Below are positions 8,721 to 17,120 of a DNA stretch of 64,000 nucleotides, one piece after another; positions within the stretch are counted from its first letter, which is position 1; each line of letters starts with the position of its first letter. Origin of the DNA: Actinomycetospora endophytica (lineage in GTDB: Bacteria; Actinomycetota; Actinomycetes; Mycobacteriales; Pseudonocardiaceae); NCBI RefSeq assembly GCF_021026375.1, contig NZ_JAJNDB010000001.1, positions 248,001 to 312,000 of the forward strand, read 5' to 3'. The notes below the pieces were generated by a model. That model saw nothing but the letters and a program-made list of their open reading frames with translations, was not told where the DNA came from and made no database searches. The position numbers were made by a program, and so were the translations under genes.

Positions 8721-9494
8721 TCATCCGCCGTCCGACGGGTCCGCGGGCACGATGTTGACGTTGACGATTCCCCAGTAGGCGGAGGGCGGCGGGGCGTCGT
8801 TGCCGGTGAGCATCGCCCCACCGGGCGAGGACCCCGGCGGGTCCAGCCGGTCGAGCTGGTAGAGGTCCTGGTCGCCGCGCGGGCCCCCGTCCACCGGCAG
8901 GACGTTCAGGGGACGGAAACCGGCCACCGGCGTGGCCGGGATGTTCTTCCGCCCGTCCCCGAAGGCGGTGATCACATCGGTCCCCCGTGACACGGTCTGG
9001 GTGAGCTGCGGGACACCGAAGCTGCCGTTGCGCCGCGTGATCGATTCGAGGCGTCCGTTGCGATAGGCGAGCACCGACAGCGAGTGGCCCTCGTCGCCGG
9101 TCTTCACGGTCATCTCGCTGGTGATCGTGGCGCCGTTCTCACGGCCGGTTCCCGGCGCGGTGTAGACGTCGATGATCGACCCGTACACCAGGTGGTGGTC
9201 GCGCAATGTCCAGGCGTGCGCCGCGCTGTCGGTGAGCCGGGTGTGCTGCGCCTCGGCGTTCGCCTCCCCCGGGCCCGGCCCGTCCCCCATCGCGACCGCG
9301 ACCAGGAGGTTCGCCTCGTTCATGCTGCTCGGCAGGACCACGGTCGCCAGTCCGTCCTCCAGCGGCGACCGGGCGACGACCGCGTCGATGAAGGCGACCC
9401 CGTGCGGGACCGACGAGCCGGCGCCGCACGCGGAGAGCACCAGCACGACGATGCCCGCCGTCGCCAGGACGCTCCGCCGCACCCGCCGTCGCAC
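8721..9494 (-). CDS. Putative lipoprotein
   Basis: A 257-residue exported protein. The basic N-terminus, hydrophobic core (SVLATAGIVVLVL) and lipobox LSAC indicate a lipoprotein. The mature part is beta-rich with no family I recognise; it contains VVLPSSMNEANLLVAVAMGDG and VYTAPGTGRENGATITSEMTV. The pattern of a soluble beta domain suggests a surface-binding role, but this is weak. The GTG at 9494 follows GGAGG with a five-base spacer. The BLUF gene lies upstream on the same strand (38-base gap), so the two may be co-transcribed. Confidence 0.7.
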   Translation of the reverse strand: MRRRVRRSVLATAGIVVLVLSACGAGSSVPHGVAFIDAVVARSPLEDGLATVVLPSSMNEANLLVAVAMGDGPGPGEANAEAQHTRLTDSAAHAWTLRDHHLVYGSIIDVYTAPGTGRENGATITSEMTVKTGDEGHSLSVLAYRNGRLESITRRNGSFGVPQLTQTVSRGTDVITAFGDGRKNIPATPVAGFRPLNVLPVDGGPRGDQDLYQLDRLDPPGSSPGGAMLTGNDAPPPSAYWGIVNVNIVPADPSDGG

Positions 9495-9532
9495 TCCCAC
9501 CTCCGAGGACCGGTGCCGCCGACGGACTGGGC

Positions 9533-9988
9533 TCAGACCAGGTCGGCGCCGATGGTGTTGCGCATCCGGGCCAGCACCGCGCGCTGGTCGCCGGTCAGCG
9601 CCGTGGCAGCCCGGGCGTGGATCTCGTTGCCGAGGGCATGCAGTGGGATGTCGGCGTGCCCGACCGCCGACACCTCGGCCATGGACCAGCGCGGGAACGT
9701 CCGGGCCGGGACCGTCGTCGTCTCGAGCACTTCGAGCGCCTCGTGCCGGGTGTCGGCACCGATGCGCTCGTAGAGCTCGTTCACCGCGGACGGTGACCCC
9801 TCGAGAACCTGCACGAAGTAATGATCGGTCAGCAACAGTGCCCCGGTGATCCCGAGTTCCCGGTTGTGGGCCCGCGCCTGCCGGAAGATTTCCGCGAGCA
9901 CGGTGGGACGATCCGTGCGCGGAATACGACTGTGGCTCCGGTAGATCAGTTGCAGGACCCCTGCCGACTCCGTTGTCAGCTCGACCAT
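9533..9988 (-). CDS. BLUF-domain blue-light sensor
   Basis: A 151-residue protein that is mostly one BLUF domain, a flavin-binding blue-light receptor. The photochemical residues are in place: Tyr16 (LQLIYRS), Asn42 (HNRELGITGALLL), Gln60 (FVQVLEG), Trp101 and Met103 (PRWSMAE). The Asn-Gln, Gln-Trp and Trp-Met spacings equal those of AppA. A short helical tail follows and there is no output domain, so it would signal by protein contact. The ATG at 9988 is behind GGAGG. The STAS-like gene at 10107 is just upstream on the same strand. Confidence 0.88.
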   Translation of the reverse strand: MVELTTESAGVLQLIYRSHSRIPRTDRPTVLAEIFRQARAHNRELGITGALLLTDHYFVQVLEGSPSAVNELYERIGADTRHEALEVLETTTVPARTFPRWSMAEVSAVGHADIPLHALGNEIHARAATALTGDQRAVLARMRNTIGADLV

Positions 9989-10106
9989 GATCGCCCATCC
10001 TCCCTGCACCCAGCACCGTTCGAGCGCCCCGGATCGGGCTCATTGTGCTCTCGGGACCGGAATCGGACCATGCCGGACGAGCAGTCCCCCGCCGCGGTCG
10101 AACCGA

Positions 10107-10496
10107 TCACGCGACGGGATGGCCGGTCGGGACGTGGTCGGCCCGGTGCCGGCCCCCGTGCCCGACGTCGGCGTCCTGGTCGTCGGCCTCGTCGTCGATC
10201 AGCGCCCGGATCCAGCGGTGGGTGGCCTGCAGCTCGACCAGCGGCGTCGCCTGCAGCGCCGGGAAGAACTGTGACCACCGGACCCCGGTCAGTGCGACCT
10301 CGAGCCCACCCCGCCCCTGCTGCAGCTCGACCAGGCCGATCAGCCCGGCCCGATCGCACCCGGTCACCGAGGAAGCGTCGATCACCACCCGCCGCCAGCC
10401 CTGATCGGAGAGCAACCGGCAATGTGCGAGCAGTTCTGCCACCGTCATCCGATCGATCGTGTCGACCAGGATTATCCGCCGTCGCCGAGACCACAT
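10107..10496 (-). CDS. STAS-like protein, relative of the product at 6875
   Basis: A 129-residue protein. The core RRVVIDASSVTGCDRAGLIGLVELQQGRGG matches an STAS fold and retains a Ser/Thr-rich segment before Gly-Cys, closer to a phosphorylatable antagonist site than its paralogue. The C-terminal tail is Asp/His-rich (DDEADDQDAD). The ATG at 10496 lies eight bases after GGGGG. It is 118 bases upstream of the BLUF gene and co-directional, so a light sensor and a partner-switch-like protein may be co-expressed. No cognate kinase is nearby. Confidence 0.62.
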   Translation of the reverse strand: MWSRRRRIILVDTIDRMTVAELLAHCRLLSDQGWRRVVIDASSVTGCDRAGLIGLVELQQGRGGLEVALTGVRWSQFFPALQATPLVELQATHRWIRALIDDEADDQDADVGHGGRHRADHVPTGHPVA

Positions 10497-10699
10497 CTCG
10501 CATCCCCCACCACGCTCATCATGGTCACTTCGCGCGTCCGGGCGCCCCCGCAGTGCCACTATCGACGCCCGCGCCACTGTCCTCGCGTCGAGAGGCCGGC
10601 GGAACCGTATTCGTCGTGACTCGACGAGGGATCTCGAATCGTCGGGCGTCGGCAGGACAGTTCGAACGCCGCGCGGACAGACGGAACGATTCGGGTGGA

Positions 10700-11032
10700 T
10701 CAGCGGTGCTTGGCGACCGTGAGCAGGACGGCCGAGTCCTCCAGCGCTTCGAGGCGGTGCAGCGCGTCCGGCACGATCAGCAGATCACCGGGAGCCCCGT
10801 CCCAGGAGATGTCGGAGGCGGTGAGGCGCACCCGGCCGTGCAACACCTGGACGGTGGCCTCGCCGGGATTGCTGTGGTCATCGAGGGCGCGGCCGGCGGC
10901 GAGGGCGATCACGGTCTGGCGCAGCGTGTGCTCGTGGCCGCCGTAGACCGTGTGCGCGCCGCGCCCGCTGGTGGCGTCCTTCGCGATCTTGAGTTGCTGA
11001 CGGGCCAGCGCGGTCAGCGACAACTTCTCCAT
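10700..11032 (-). CDS. Cupin-domain protein
   Basis: A 110-residue single cupin. The barrel is recognisable from LDDHSNPGEATVQVLHGRVRL (first cupin motif with H and E) and GDLLIVPDALHRLEALEDSAVLL (second motif with H). The metal ligands are largely present. Small cupins of this form act as metal-dependent dioxygenases, isomerases or binding proteins; the role is not determined here. ATG start. It stands alone between the STAS-like gene and the DMT transporter, all on the minus strand. Confidence 0.85.
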   Translation of the reverse strand: MEKLSLTALARQQLKIAKDATSGRGAHTVYGGHEHTLRQTVIALAAGRALDDHSNPGEATVQVLHGRVRLTASDISWDGAPGDLLIVPDALHRLEALEDSAVLLTVAKHR

Positions 11033-11140
11033 GGACGCCCCATTCCGACACGGCCGACGGTCGTCGCCCGGGATCCGGGTCTCGCGGTCCGCCGACCATG
11101 GCAGAAACGGGCCGTGTCCCGCGCCCGCCAGGTCGGCCGA

Positions 11141-12031
11141 TCAGCGGCCGGCGGCGGGCGCCTGCTCCGGCGCCTCCCGGTGCCCCTCCAGCAGCGGCGA
11201 TCCGGACAGCACGATCACCCCGGCGACGAGCAGGGCGCCGCCGACACCGGCGGCGGCCGACCACCAGCCGCTCCGGACGTGCTCGCCGTAGACCCCGACG
11301 CCCCAGAGGGTGGCGACCAGCGGGTTGGCCAGGGTGATCCCCGGTTGGGAGGCGATCAGCCGCCCGGCCTGCAGGGCGTTCTGGAGCAGGAAGAAGCCGA
11401 CGCCGCCGACGACGAGCAGCATCCAGGTCTGCCAGGCCGCGAGCGCTGAACCCACCCCGCCGGCCAGCGCCGCGGTGACCGGCTTGACCAGGACCGCGCC
11501 GAGGCCGGCCGACACCCCGGCGGCCACCCCGGCCAGGGCGGTGGCGACCACCCGGCGCGTCGTGCGTCGTGCCCAGACCAGCGCCGACCCGATGGCTCCG
11601 GCACCGAGCGCCAGCCCCACGACCCAGGTCGACAGCGGGACCGAGGTGGGGTCGCCCCCGCTGGGCGCCAACGCCAGGAGCAGACCGGCCACCCCCGCCG
11701 TCATCACGGCGAGCGCGAACCATTCCCGGCGCTCGAGGCGCCCGCCCAACAGCACGGCGGAGAGGAGCAGGGTGAAGGGCAGCTCCATCACCACCACCAG
11801 CTGCACCAGCGACACCGGGCCGTTCGCGATCGCCGCGATCTGCAGCGCGAACGACCCGACGACGGCCGCCAGTCCGGCGGCCCACACCGGACGACGGCGG
11901 ATCAGCAGCCACAGCAGCGACCACGAGAACCCCTGCTGCGGCGGCTCGGCCTCGGTGGCCTTGCGCAACAGCACCAGGCCGAGTGCCCCGACCGCCGCCG
12001 CGCCCAGAACCAGCGTGATCACCCCTACCAC
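11141..12031 (-). CDS. DMT-family (EamA-type) membrane transporter
   Basis: A 296-residue protein with about ten hydrophobic helices, typical of drug/metabolite transporters with two EamA halves. Internal signs are ALQIAAIANGPVSLVQLVVVMELPFTLLLSA in the first half and GRLIASQPGITLANPLVATLWGV in the second, the usual quasi-repeat around helices 3-4 and 8-9. It would export or exchange a small metabolite across the plasma membrane. The GTG at 12031 follows a GGAAGGGG stretch at a long distance, so a slightly different start is possible. Confidence 0.87.
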   Translation of the reverse strand: MVGVITLVLGAAAVGALGLVLLRKATEAEPPQQGFSWSLLWLLIRRRPVWAAGLAAVVGSFALQIAAIANGPVSLVQLVVVMELPFTLLLSAVLLGGRLERREWFALAVMTAGVAGLLLALAPSGGDPTSVPLSTWVVGLALGAGAIGSALVWARRTTRRVVATALAGVAAGVSAGLGAVLVKPVTAALAGGVGSALAAWQTWMLLVVGGVGFFLLQNALQAGRLIASQPGITLANPLVATLWGVGVYGEHVRSGWWSAAAGVGGALLVAGVIVLSGSPLLEGHREAPEQAPAAGR

Positions 12032-12172
12032 CGCACCACCATCCCCTTCCGGGAGCTGGTGGATGCGTCCGGGGCATCAGGACGGGCAGGAAGGGTGACG
12101 GTCGCACCCACCGCCGGGACCGTTCGTGGACCGGACATGCGCCACGGTCGGTGACGATGTCAGGCTGCGACG

Positions 12173-12332
12173 GTGACCACGGGGGCAGCGGTCCACGCGA
12201 CCGATGACGACGACGTGCTGACGGTGTCCGGCGAGCTCGACTCGGACTCGTGCCCGTCGGTCCGATCGGTCCTGCTCGAGGCACTCTCCGTTCGGATCGC
12301 CGCTCTGGCCGAGAACGAGGTCGTCCGCCCCA
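12173..12332 (+). pseudogene. Truncated STAS-domain remnant
   Basis: A GTG-started frame gives VHATDDDDVLTVSGELDSDS, then CPSVRSVLLEALS: the first strand, the G-E-L-D turn and the first helix of an anti-sigma-factor-antagonist STAS domain. The domain core with the phosphorylation site never follows; the sequence runs into the antisense 3' end of the F420-type oxidoreductase gene. I read it as a 5' remnant left by a deletion. Only about 45 residues support the identification. Confidence 0.45.
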
Positions 12333-13322
12333 TCAGCCGCGCGCGGCGTCCAGGAACCGCTCGAGCTCGGAGCGGGTGTCCGGACCGCACGGCTGGAAGA
12401 CGATCTCCGTCACGCCCTGGGCGCCGAGGTCGTCGATCCGGCGACGGACCTCGGCGCGGGTGCCGCTGACGGTCACGTCGCGCAGCATCGCCGAGCCGCC
12501 GGCGTCCCACGCGGCGCGATCGGCCTCGCCGAGCTCGACGCAGTGCCCGGAGTGCACCGCGAGGTGGCGCTCGTCCTGCGGGCTCTCCTCGACGACGGAC
12601 AGCCACTCGTCCCCGCCGGGCAGGGTCCGCACGGCGTCGGCGCCGCTGAACTCGTAGGCACCGTGGTAGGCCAGCGCCCACCCGGGTCCCCCGGCCACGC
12701 GGGCGTGCTCGGTGTCCTGGGGCTCGTCGTCGTCGAGCACGGTGCCCCAGGCCAGGAACGGCACCCACGTGTACTCGCTGAGGAAGTCCGGGACCTGCAG
12801 GGTCGCGAACAGCCCGTCGCCGAGCTCGCGCGCCACCCGCTCGCCCTTCGGTCCCAGCGCCCCGATGAGCACCGGGACCTCGACGGGCCTCGCCGGCGCA
12901 TGCCCGTCGGGATGGAGCATCTGCATCCGCGCGCCCTCCCACTCCACGACCTCGCCGCGCAGCAGGTCGCGGAAGACGCGGATGTAGGACTCCATGAACG
13001 CCCAGGTGATGGCCCGGTATCCCATGGCGCGGCGGCCGGTGAAGCCGGTCCCGAACGAGACCGCGGTCCGACCCGGCGCGAGAGCGGCCAGGGTCGCGGT
13101 CGCCGCGGCGTTGACCATCGGGTGGCGCAGGCTCGGCACGAGGACGCCGGGCCCGATCCCGATGCGCTCGGTCCGTTCCGCCGCGAGCGCCAGGGTCATC
13201 CAGACGTCCGGGCTCTGCTGCGGGGTGTCGTAGACCCAGGCGCGGTCGTAGCCGAGCTGCTCGGCGAGCGCGATGTCGTCCGGCGAGCTCAGGGCGGTCG
13301 GGAAAGCGCAGGACACCTGCAT
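12333..13322 (-). CDS. LLM-class F420-dependent oxidoreductase
   Basis: A 329-residue luciferase-like monooxygenase-fold protein of the F420 type. Marks are LGYDRAWVYDTPQQSPDVWMTLALAAERTERIGIG, then GVLVPSLRHPMVNAAATATL and VPVLIGALGPKGERVARELGDG, the family's phosphate/F420-binding strands. The ATG at 13322 is behind GGAGGA. It would catalyse hydride transfer with F420 on an unknown substrate. It is divergent from the MarR-family gene across two perfect palindromes, so that regulator probably controls it. A flavin-dependent (FMN) relative is the main alternative. Confidence 0.87.
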   Translation of the reverse strand: MQVSCAFPTALSSPDDIALAEQLGYDRAWVYDTPQQSPDVWMTLALAAERTERIGIGPGVLVPSLRHPMVNAAATATLAALAPGRTAVSFGTGFTGRRAMGYRAITWAFMESYIRVFRDLLRGEVVEWEGARMQMLHPDGHAPARPVEVPVLIGALGPKGERVARELGDGLFATLQVPDFLSEYTWVPFLAWGTVLDDDEPQDTEHARVAGGPGWALAYHGAYEFSGADAVRTLPGGDEWLSVVEESPQDERHLAVHSGHCVELGEADRAAWDAGGSAMLRDVTVSGTRAEVRRRIDDLGAQGVTEIVFQPCGPDTRSELERFLDAARG

Positions 13323-13385
13323 GGTTCCTCCATCCGGCGCCGGACGGGTCGTCACGCTCGACCCGTCGGGCCGGCCAGGCCTCGG

Positions 13386-13421
13386 GCGTGGTCCGGACCA
13401 CGCTGACTGTGCGCACAGTCA
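13386..13421. promoter_or_regulatory. Two abutting perfect 18-bp palindromes
   Basis: GCGTGGTCC/GGACCACGC (13386-13403) is directly followed by TGACTGTGC/GCACAGTCA (13404-13421), both perfect. They lie between the divergent oxidoreductase and MarR-family genes. Length and symmetry suit MarR dimers, so both are probable operators. Confidence 0.7.
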
Positions 13422-13523
13422 CCATCTCGCTCCGGACTGTCAAGCGCCGCGCCGGGCGTCCTCGTGCGCCGACGGACGGAGTCCGCTGGCTCCGTCGTGG
13501 TCGGTGTCCGTAGCGTCGGGGGT

Positions 13524-14006
13524 GTGGAGGACATCCAGCAGCCGCACCCCGACACCGGCGGCGACCTGCCCGACGACCAGCTGGCCCTGGTGCTCGCGGC
13601 GGCGTCGCGAGCGATGACGGCGTGCTATCGGCAGGGGCTCAGCGCACTGGGACTGAGCTATCCCCAGTACGTGGTGATGCTGGTGCTCTGGGAGCACGGA
13701 CACGCGTCGATGAAGTACCTCGGTCAGACCCTGGAACTGGACTCAGGGACTCTCTCGCCGCTGCTCAAGCGCCTGGAGGTCCGGGGACTGGTGACCCGCC
13801 GTCGGGATCCGCACGACGAGCGCCTCGTCCTGGTCGCCCCCACCGACGCCGGTCGGGCGTTGGAGGAGCAGGCCCGCGAGGTCGCCGGTGGGGTCGAGCG
13901 CGCCGCCGCGATGAGCGGGGACGAGGTGACGGCGCTGTGCGCGCGCCTCGACCGGCTGACGACCCAGGTCCGCGGTCCGGGGCGGTCGGGCACCCCGCGC
14001 CACTAG
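13524..14006 (+). CDS. MarR-family regulator, OhrR-like without the sensing cysteine
   Basis: About 160 residues with a winged HTH: LSYPQYVVMLVLWEHGHAS, LELDSGTLSPLLKRLEVRGLV, then RRDPHDERLVLVAPTDAGRAL. The sequence closely follows OhrR regulators of organic peroxide stress. In OhrR the redox cysteine lies in NQLCF near the N-terminus; here the matching stretch is DQLALVL, so that cysteine is absent, although a Cys occurs 13 residues later (TACYRQ). It may sense something other than peroxide. The start is uncertain: GTG at 13524 or a GTG further upstream. Confidence 0.85.
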   Translation: MEDIQQPHPDTGGDLPDDQLALVLAAASRAMTACYRQGLSALGLSYPQYVVMLVLWEHGHASMKYLGQTLELDSGTLSPLLKRLEVRGLVTRRRDPHDERLVLVAPTDAGRALEEQAREVAGGVERAAAMSGDEVTALCARLDRLTTQVRGPGRSGTPRH

Positions 14007-14065
14007 CCGCCTGACCGCCGCGGCCGATCGTGGTGACCGGGCCGCGATCCTGCGAGGCTGGACAC

Positions 14066-14830
14066 GTGGGGCGACTGGATGCGGTGGACCTGTCCTCGCG
14101 GCTGTCCCGGGAGCAGGGCGCCGACGAGCTGGCGGCGGCCCAGAAGCGCCTGGTGCACCTGCGGCTGCTGCTGGCGGGCCTGATCGGCCCGGGCCCGATC
14201 GGACCCCCGCTGCTCGTGCTGTTCGAGGGCTGGGACGCGTCCGGGAAGGGCGGAGCCATCAAGCGCCTGGTGGCGCCCCTCGACCCGCGGCACGTGCGCG
14301 TCGTGCAGTTCGCGGCCCCCACCTACGACGAGCAACGCCACCACTTCCTGTGGCGGTTCTGGCCGGCGCTGCCCGGCTGGGGCGGGATGGCCGTGCTCGA
14401 CCGGACCTGGTACGGACGCGTGCTCGTCGAACGCGTCGAGGAGTTCGCCACCGAGGCGGCCTGGGAACGGGCCTACTCGGAGATCGTCGACCTGGAGACG
14501 ACGTTGGCCGCCGAGGGCACCATCGTCGTCAAGTTCTTCATGCACATCTCCCCCGCCGAGCAGCTGCGCCGTTTCCAGGCGCGCGACAAGGACCCCTACC
14601 GCGCCTGGAAGCTCACGCCGGAGGACTGGCGCAACCGCGACCGACGGCCCGCCTACGAGGCGGCCGTGGAGGAGATGGTGCGCCGGACCGAGTCGCCCGC
14701 CGGTGCGTGGCACCTGATCGCGGCCGAGGACAAGCGCTGGGCCCGGGTCGCGGTGGTGCGGACCGTGTGCTCGGAGATCGAGTCCGCGCTGGCGGCCCGG
14801 GGGATCGATCCCGACCCGCCCACATCGTGA
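14066..14830 (+). CDS. ppk2: Polyphosphate kinase 2 family protein
   Basis: A 254-residue PPK2-family enzyme transferring phosphate between polyphosphate and nucleotides. The Walker A loop is FEGWDASGKGGAIK (about 53-66), the Walker B/Asp-Arg motif is DRTWYGRVLVERVE, and the lid is RRFQARDKDPYRAWKLTPEDW. Length and motifs fit a single-domain PPK2. GTG at 14066 is chosen because GAGG lies eight bases before it and the family N-terminus begins there. Which nucleotide (NMP or NDP) is used cannot be told without a tree. It converges on the M1 peptidase gene. Confidence 0.9.
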   Translation: MGRLDAVDLSSRLSREQGADELAAAQKRLVHLRLLLAGLIGPGPIGPPLLVLFEGWDASGKGGAIKRLVAPLDPRHVRVVQFAAPTYDEQRHHFLWRFWPALPGWGGMAVLDRTWYGRVLVERVEEFATEAAWERAYSEIVDLETTLAAEGTIVVKFFMHISPAEQLRRFQARDKDPYRAWKLTPEDWRNRDRRPAYEAAVEEMVRRTESPAGAWHLIAAEDKRWARVAVVRTVCSEIESALAARGIDPDPPTS

Positions 14831-14848
14831 TCGCCCGAGAGCGCACGC

Positions 14849-16282
14849 TCACCCGGGCGGGGAGAAGGCCCCGGCGCGGGTGAGCAGATCCTTCGCTCCC
14901 GGGAGCCCGGCGAAGGCGCGGGCGACGTCGGCCGGGGTGGCGACGCGATGGGCGTTCCCGGCGACGTACGCGCGCACCGCGGCGTCGAAGGGTCCGGCCC
15001 CGACCCGTTTCCGGGCGGCGAGCAGCGCGGCGGCGCCCTGGACGTAGACGCCCGAGTAGTAGGCCGCGGCTCCACGGTCGGACCAGGTGGCCATGGGATC
15101 GCCGAGCTTGCCGCGCAGCGCCGTGGGCACGTCGGCGGTCCGGTACTCGCCGGGGGTGTTGTCGACGACGGCCTGGGCGTAGGTCGCGAATCCCTCGTCG
15201 AGCCACGGGTCGCGAGCCTGGTCGTTGCCGACCAGCCCGTAGAACCACTGGTGGGCCAGCTCGTGCGGGACCAGCTCCGGCAGCGCGTCCGAGCGGAGGT
15301 CGCCGAACTGCAGCGCGCCCGGGTACTCGATGCCCGACGACAGCGACGGTGCGATGGCCACCCACAGATCGGGGTAGGGGAACGGCCCGACGAGCTTCTC
15401 GAGCCGTCCGAGCGCCCCGTCGATCTGCCCGGCCCACTGCTCCGGGTCGGTGCGCGTCCCCGACGACGGGGTGAACAGGTGCAGCCGGGTGCCGGCGACA
15501 TCGCGCTCGAGGACCCGGTAGGCCCCGACGGCGACCGAGACGTCGCGGACCGCATCGGCGCGGAAGACGTGGGTCGTCGTGCCGGGCCGCGGGCCGGGTG
15601 CCGGGGCGTCCGCGCGTCCGGTCCCCGACACCGCCGCCCCGTCCGGGGCGATCACGTGGAGCGCGTCGAGCTGGAAGTCCTCGCTGGTGGCGGTCTCGCT
15701 GGCGATGCCGACGGCGTCGTCCCGGGCCCAACCCTGACCCCGGACCCAGGCGAGCAGGGGGAAGCCGGAGCCGAACCAGGCGGTGCCGGTCGCCGGGGAG
15801 GTGCCGAGACGCTCGTCGGCGTTGCTCCCGAGGCGCAGCGTGAAGCCGAGCTCGGCCCGGACCGTCTGCCCCGCGGCGACGCAGGCGGGCAGCGGCAGCT
15901 CGATCAGCGTGCCGGGGGCACCGCTCGGAGCGCCCCCCGGCCGGACCACCGGTACGGTCGGGCGTCCCTGGACGCCGGCCCCGGTGATCTCCAGGGAGTT
16001 CCCCTGCACGGCCGCGTTCGGCATGTTGGGCCAGGCCCGGAACACCAGCTCGCACACCGGCAGGTCCGGCGCGAACTGCACCGTCTCGCGGCCGGTGGCG
16101 GTGCGCAGGTCGGGGGCGAGGTCGAACGCCAGGTCGACCGACGGCCGCTGCGGCCACGGTGCGACGGCGGGCGGAGCGGGCGCCGACCGCGGGATCACGG
16201 CGCAGGCGCCGAGCAGGATCAGCACCGCGACGAGCCCGATGAGGGCCACGCACCGGCGGAGCCCTCGGGGTGAGCACGTCAC
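14849..16282 (-). CDS. M1-family zinc metallopeptidase, lipoprotein
   Basis: A 477-residue secreted aminopeptidase-like protein. The N-terminus has basic residues, a hydrophobic core and a lipobox-like LGAC, so it is probably lipid-anchored. The gluzincin site HELAHQW, followed by a downstream Glu (WLDEGFATY), matches M1 peptidases, and YPGALQFGD sits where M1 enzymes have the exopeptidase GxMEN loop, here changed. Loss of a classical GAMEN suggests altered N-terminal recognition. The GTG at 16282 follows GGGAG. It stands alone. Confidence 0.87.
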   Translation of the reverse strand: MTCSPRGLRRCVALIGLVAVLILLGACAVIPRSAPAPPAVAPWPQRPSVDLAFDLAPDLRTATGRETVQFAPDLPVCELVFRAWPNMPNAAVQGNSLEITGAGVQGRPTVPVVRPGGAPSGAPGTLIELPLPACVAAGQTVRAELGFTLRLGSNADERLGTSPATGTAWFGSGFPLLAWVRGQGWARDDAVGIASETATSEDFQLDALHVIAPDGAAVSGTGRADAPAPGPRPGTTTHVFRADAVRDVSVAVGAYRVLERDVAGTRLHLFTPSSGTRTDPEQWAGQIDGALGRLEKLVGPFPYPDLWVAIAPSLSSGIEYPGALQFGDLRSDALPELVPHELAHQWFYGLVGNDQARDPWLDEGFATYAQAVVDNTPGEYRTADVPTALRGKLGDPMATWSDRGAAAYYSGVYVQGAAALLAARKRVGAGPFDAAVRAYVAGNAHRVATPADVARAFAGLPGAKDLLTRAGAFSPPG

Positions 16283-16415
16283 GCGGCACGCTCCCTGATC
16301 CGGGACGACTCGACGATGCCGCGTACCGGCCCGCGGCGCCAGGGACGCTCTGCGCGGACCTCGTCCGCGGAACGAAGGCCTGCCGCGACGGGCGTCGCCG
16401 GACGTACCGTGCCGT

Positions 16416-17120
16416 GTGCTCGTCCAGCCGATGGCCTCGCTGACCGACCTCGCGCTCGGGCTGGTCACCCTCTGCCTCGTCCCGCGGCTGCCCCGGGATG
16501 TCGAGGGCGCGCGCTACTGGCGCGCCGCGTTCGCCTGGGCGGCGGTGACCGCGCTGATCGGCGCCGCGTTCCACGGCTACCTCGTCGCCGTCCCGCGGAT
16601 CGGCGGGATCACGTGGGCCGTCATGAGCACCATGGTCGTCGTCATGATGTCGTACGTCCTCGCGGCCACCGTGGTGCAGGTCCTCGGCCGCAGCCGCGCC
16701 ATCGTGTTCTGGCCGCTGCGTCTGCTCGGTTTCGTCGCCTACGCGGTCATCGCCGCCACCGGGCACCCCAGCATCGAGGCGATCATGTGGTGCGAGAGCC
16801 TCACGATGGCCTGCGTCATCGGGCTCTGGATCTGGGCGTCGGTGCGCGGGCACCCGTCGGGTCGCGCGATGCTGGTCGCCATCGGGGTGAGCATCGCGGC
16901 GGCGCTGCTGCGGCTGGTGCCGGGCGCGTCGGCATTCCTGCGGCTGGATCCCGACTCCGCATATCACATCGGACAAATCGTCGGAATGGTGCTGCTGTTC
17001 CGGGCCGTCGTCCGCAGCGGGGAGCGCGCGGTGACGGATGTGCGGCTACGGCGTGTTCACGACCTCTTGCCGTCGCCTCGATGGACCTGGCGCAACATCT
17101 CGATGAACTCCCGGCGATAA
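16416..17120 (+). CDS. Multi-pass membrane protein, function unknown
   Basis: A 234-residue protein with about six to seven hydrophobic helices (for example LTDLALGLVTLCLVP, AFAWAAVTALIGAAFHGYLVA, TWAVMSTMVVVMMSYVLAA). The arrangement, with conserved His and Ser in helices (AAFHGYLV, HIGQIVGMVLLF), recalls the ceramidase/CREST-type or DUF6962 membrane family, but I cannot confirm this. GTG at 16416 or ATG at 16431; no ribosome site is evident. Its 3' end overlaps a small convergent gene by 64 bases. Confidence 0.7.
   Translation: MLVQPMASLTDLALGLVTLCLVPRLPRDVEGARYWRAAFAWAAVTALIGAAFHGYLVAVPRIGGITWAVMSTMVVVMMSYVLAATVVQVLGRSRAIVFWPLRLLGFVAYAVIAATGHPSIEAIMWCESLTMACVIGLWIWASVRGHPSGRAMLVAIGVSIAAALLRLVPGASAFLRLDPDSAYHIGQIVGMVLLFRAVVRSGERAVTDVRLRRVHDLLPSPRWTWRNISMNSRR

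Noticed and set aside
14613..16976. Minus-strand frame of 787 codons over the PPK2 and M1 peptidase region
   Set aside because: It is a high-GC shadow of the PPK2 and M1 peptidase genes; composition is Arg/Pro/Gly-rich and it lacks any domain.
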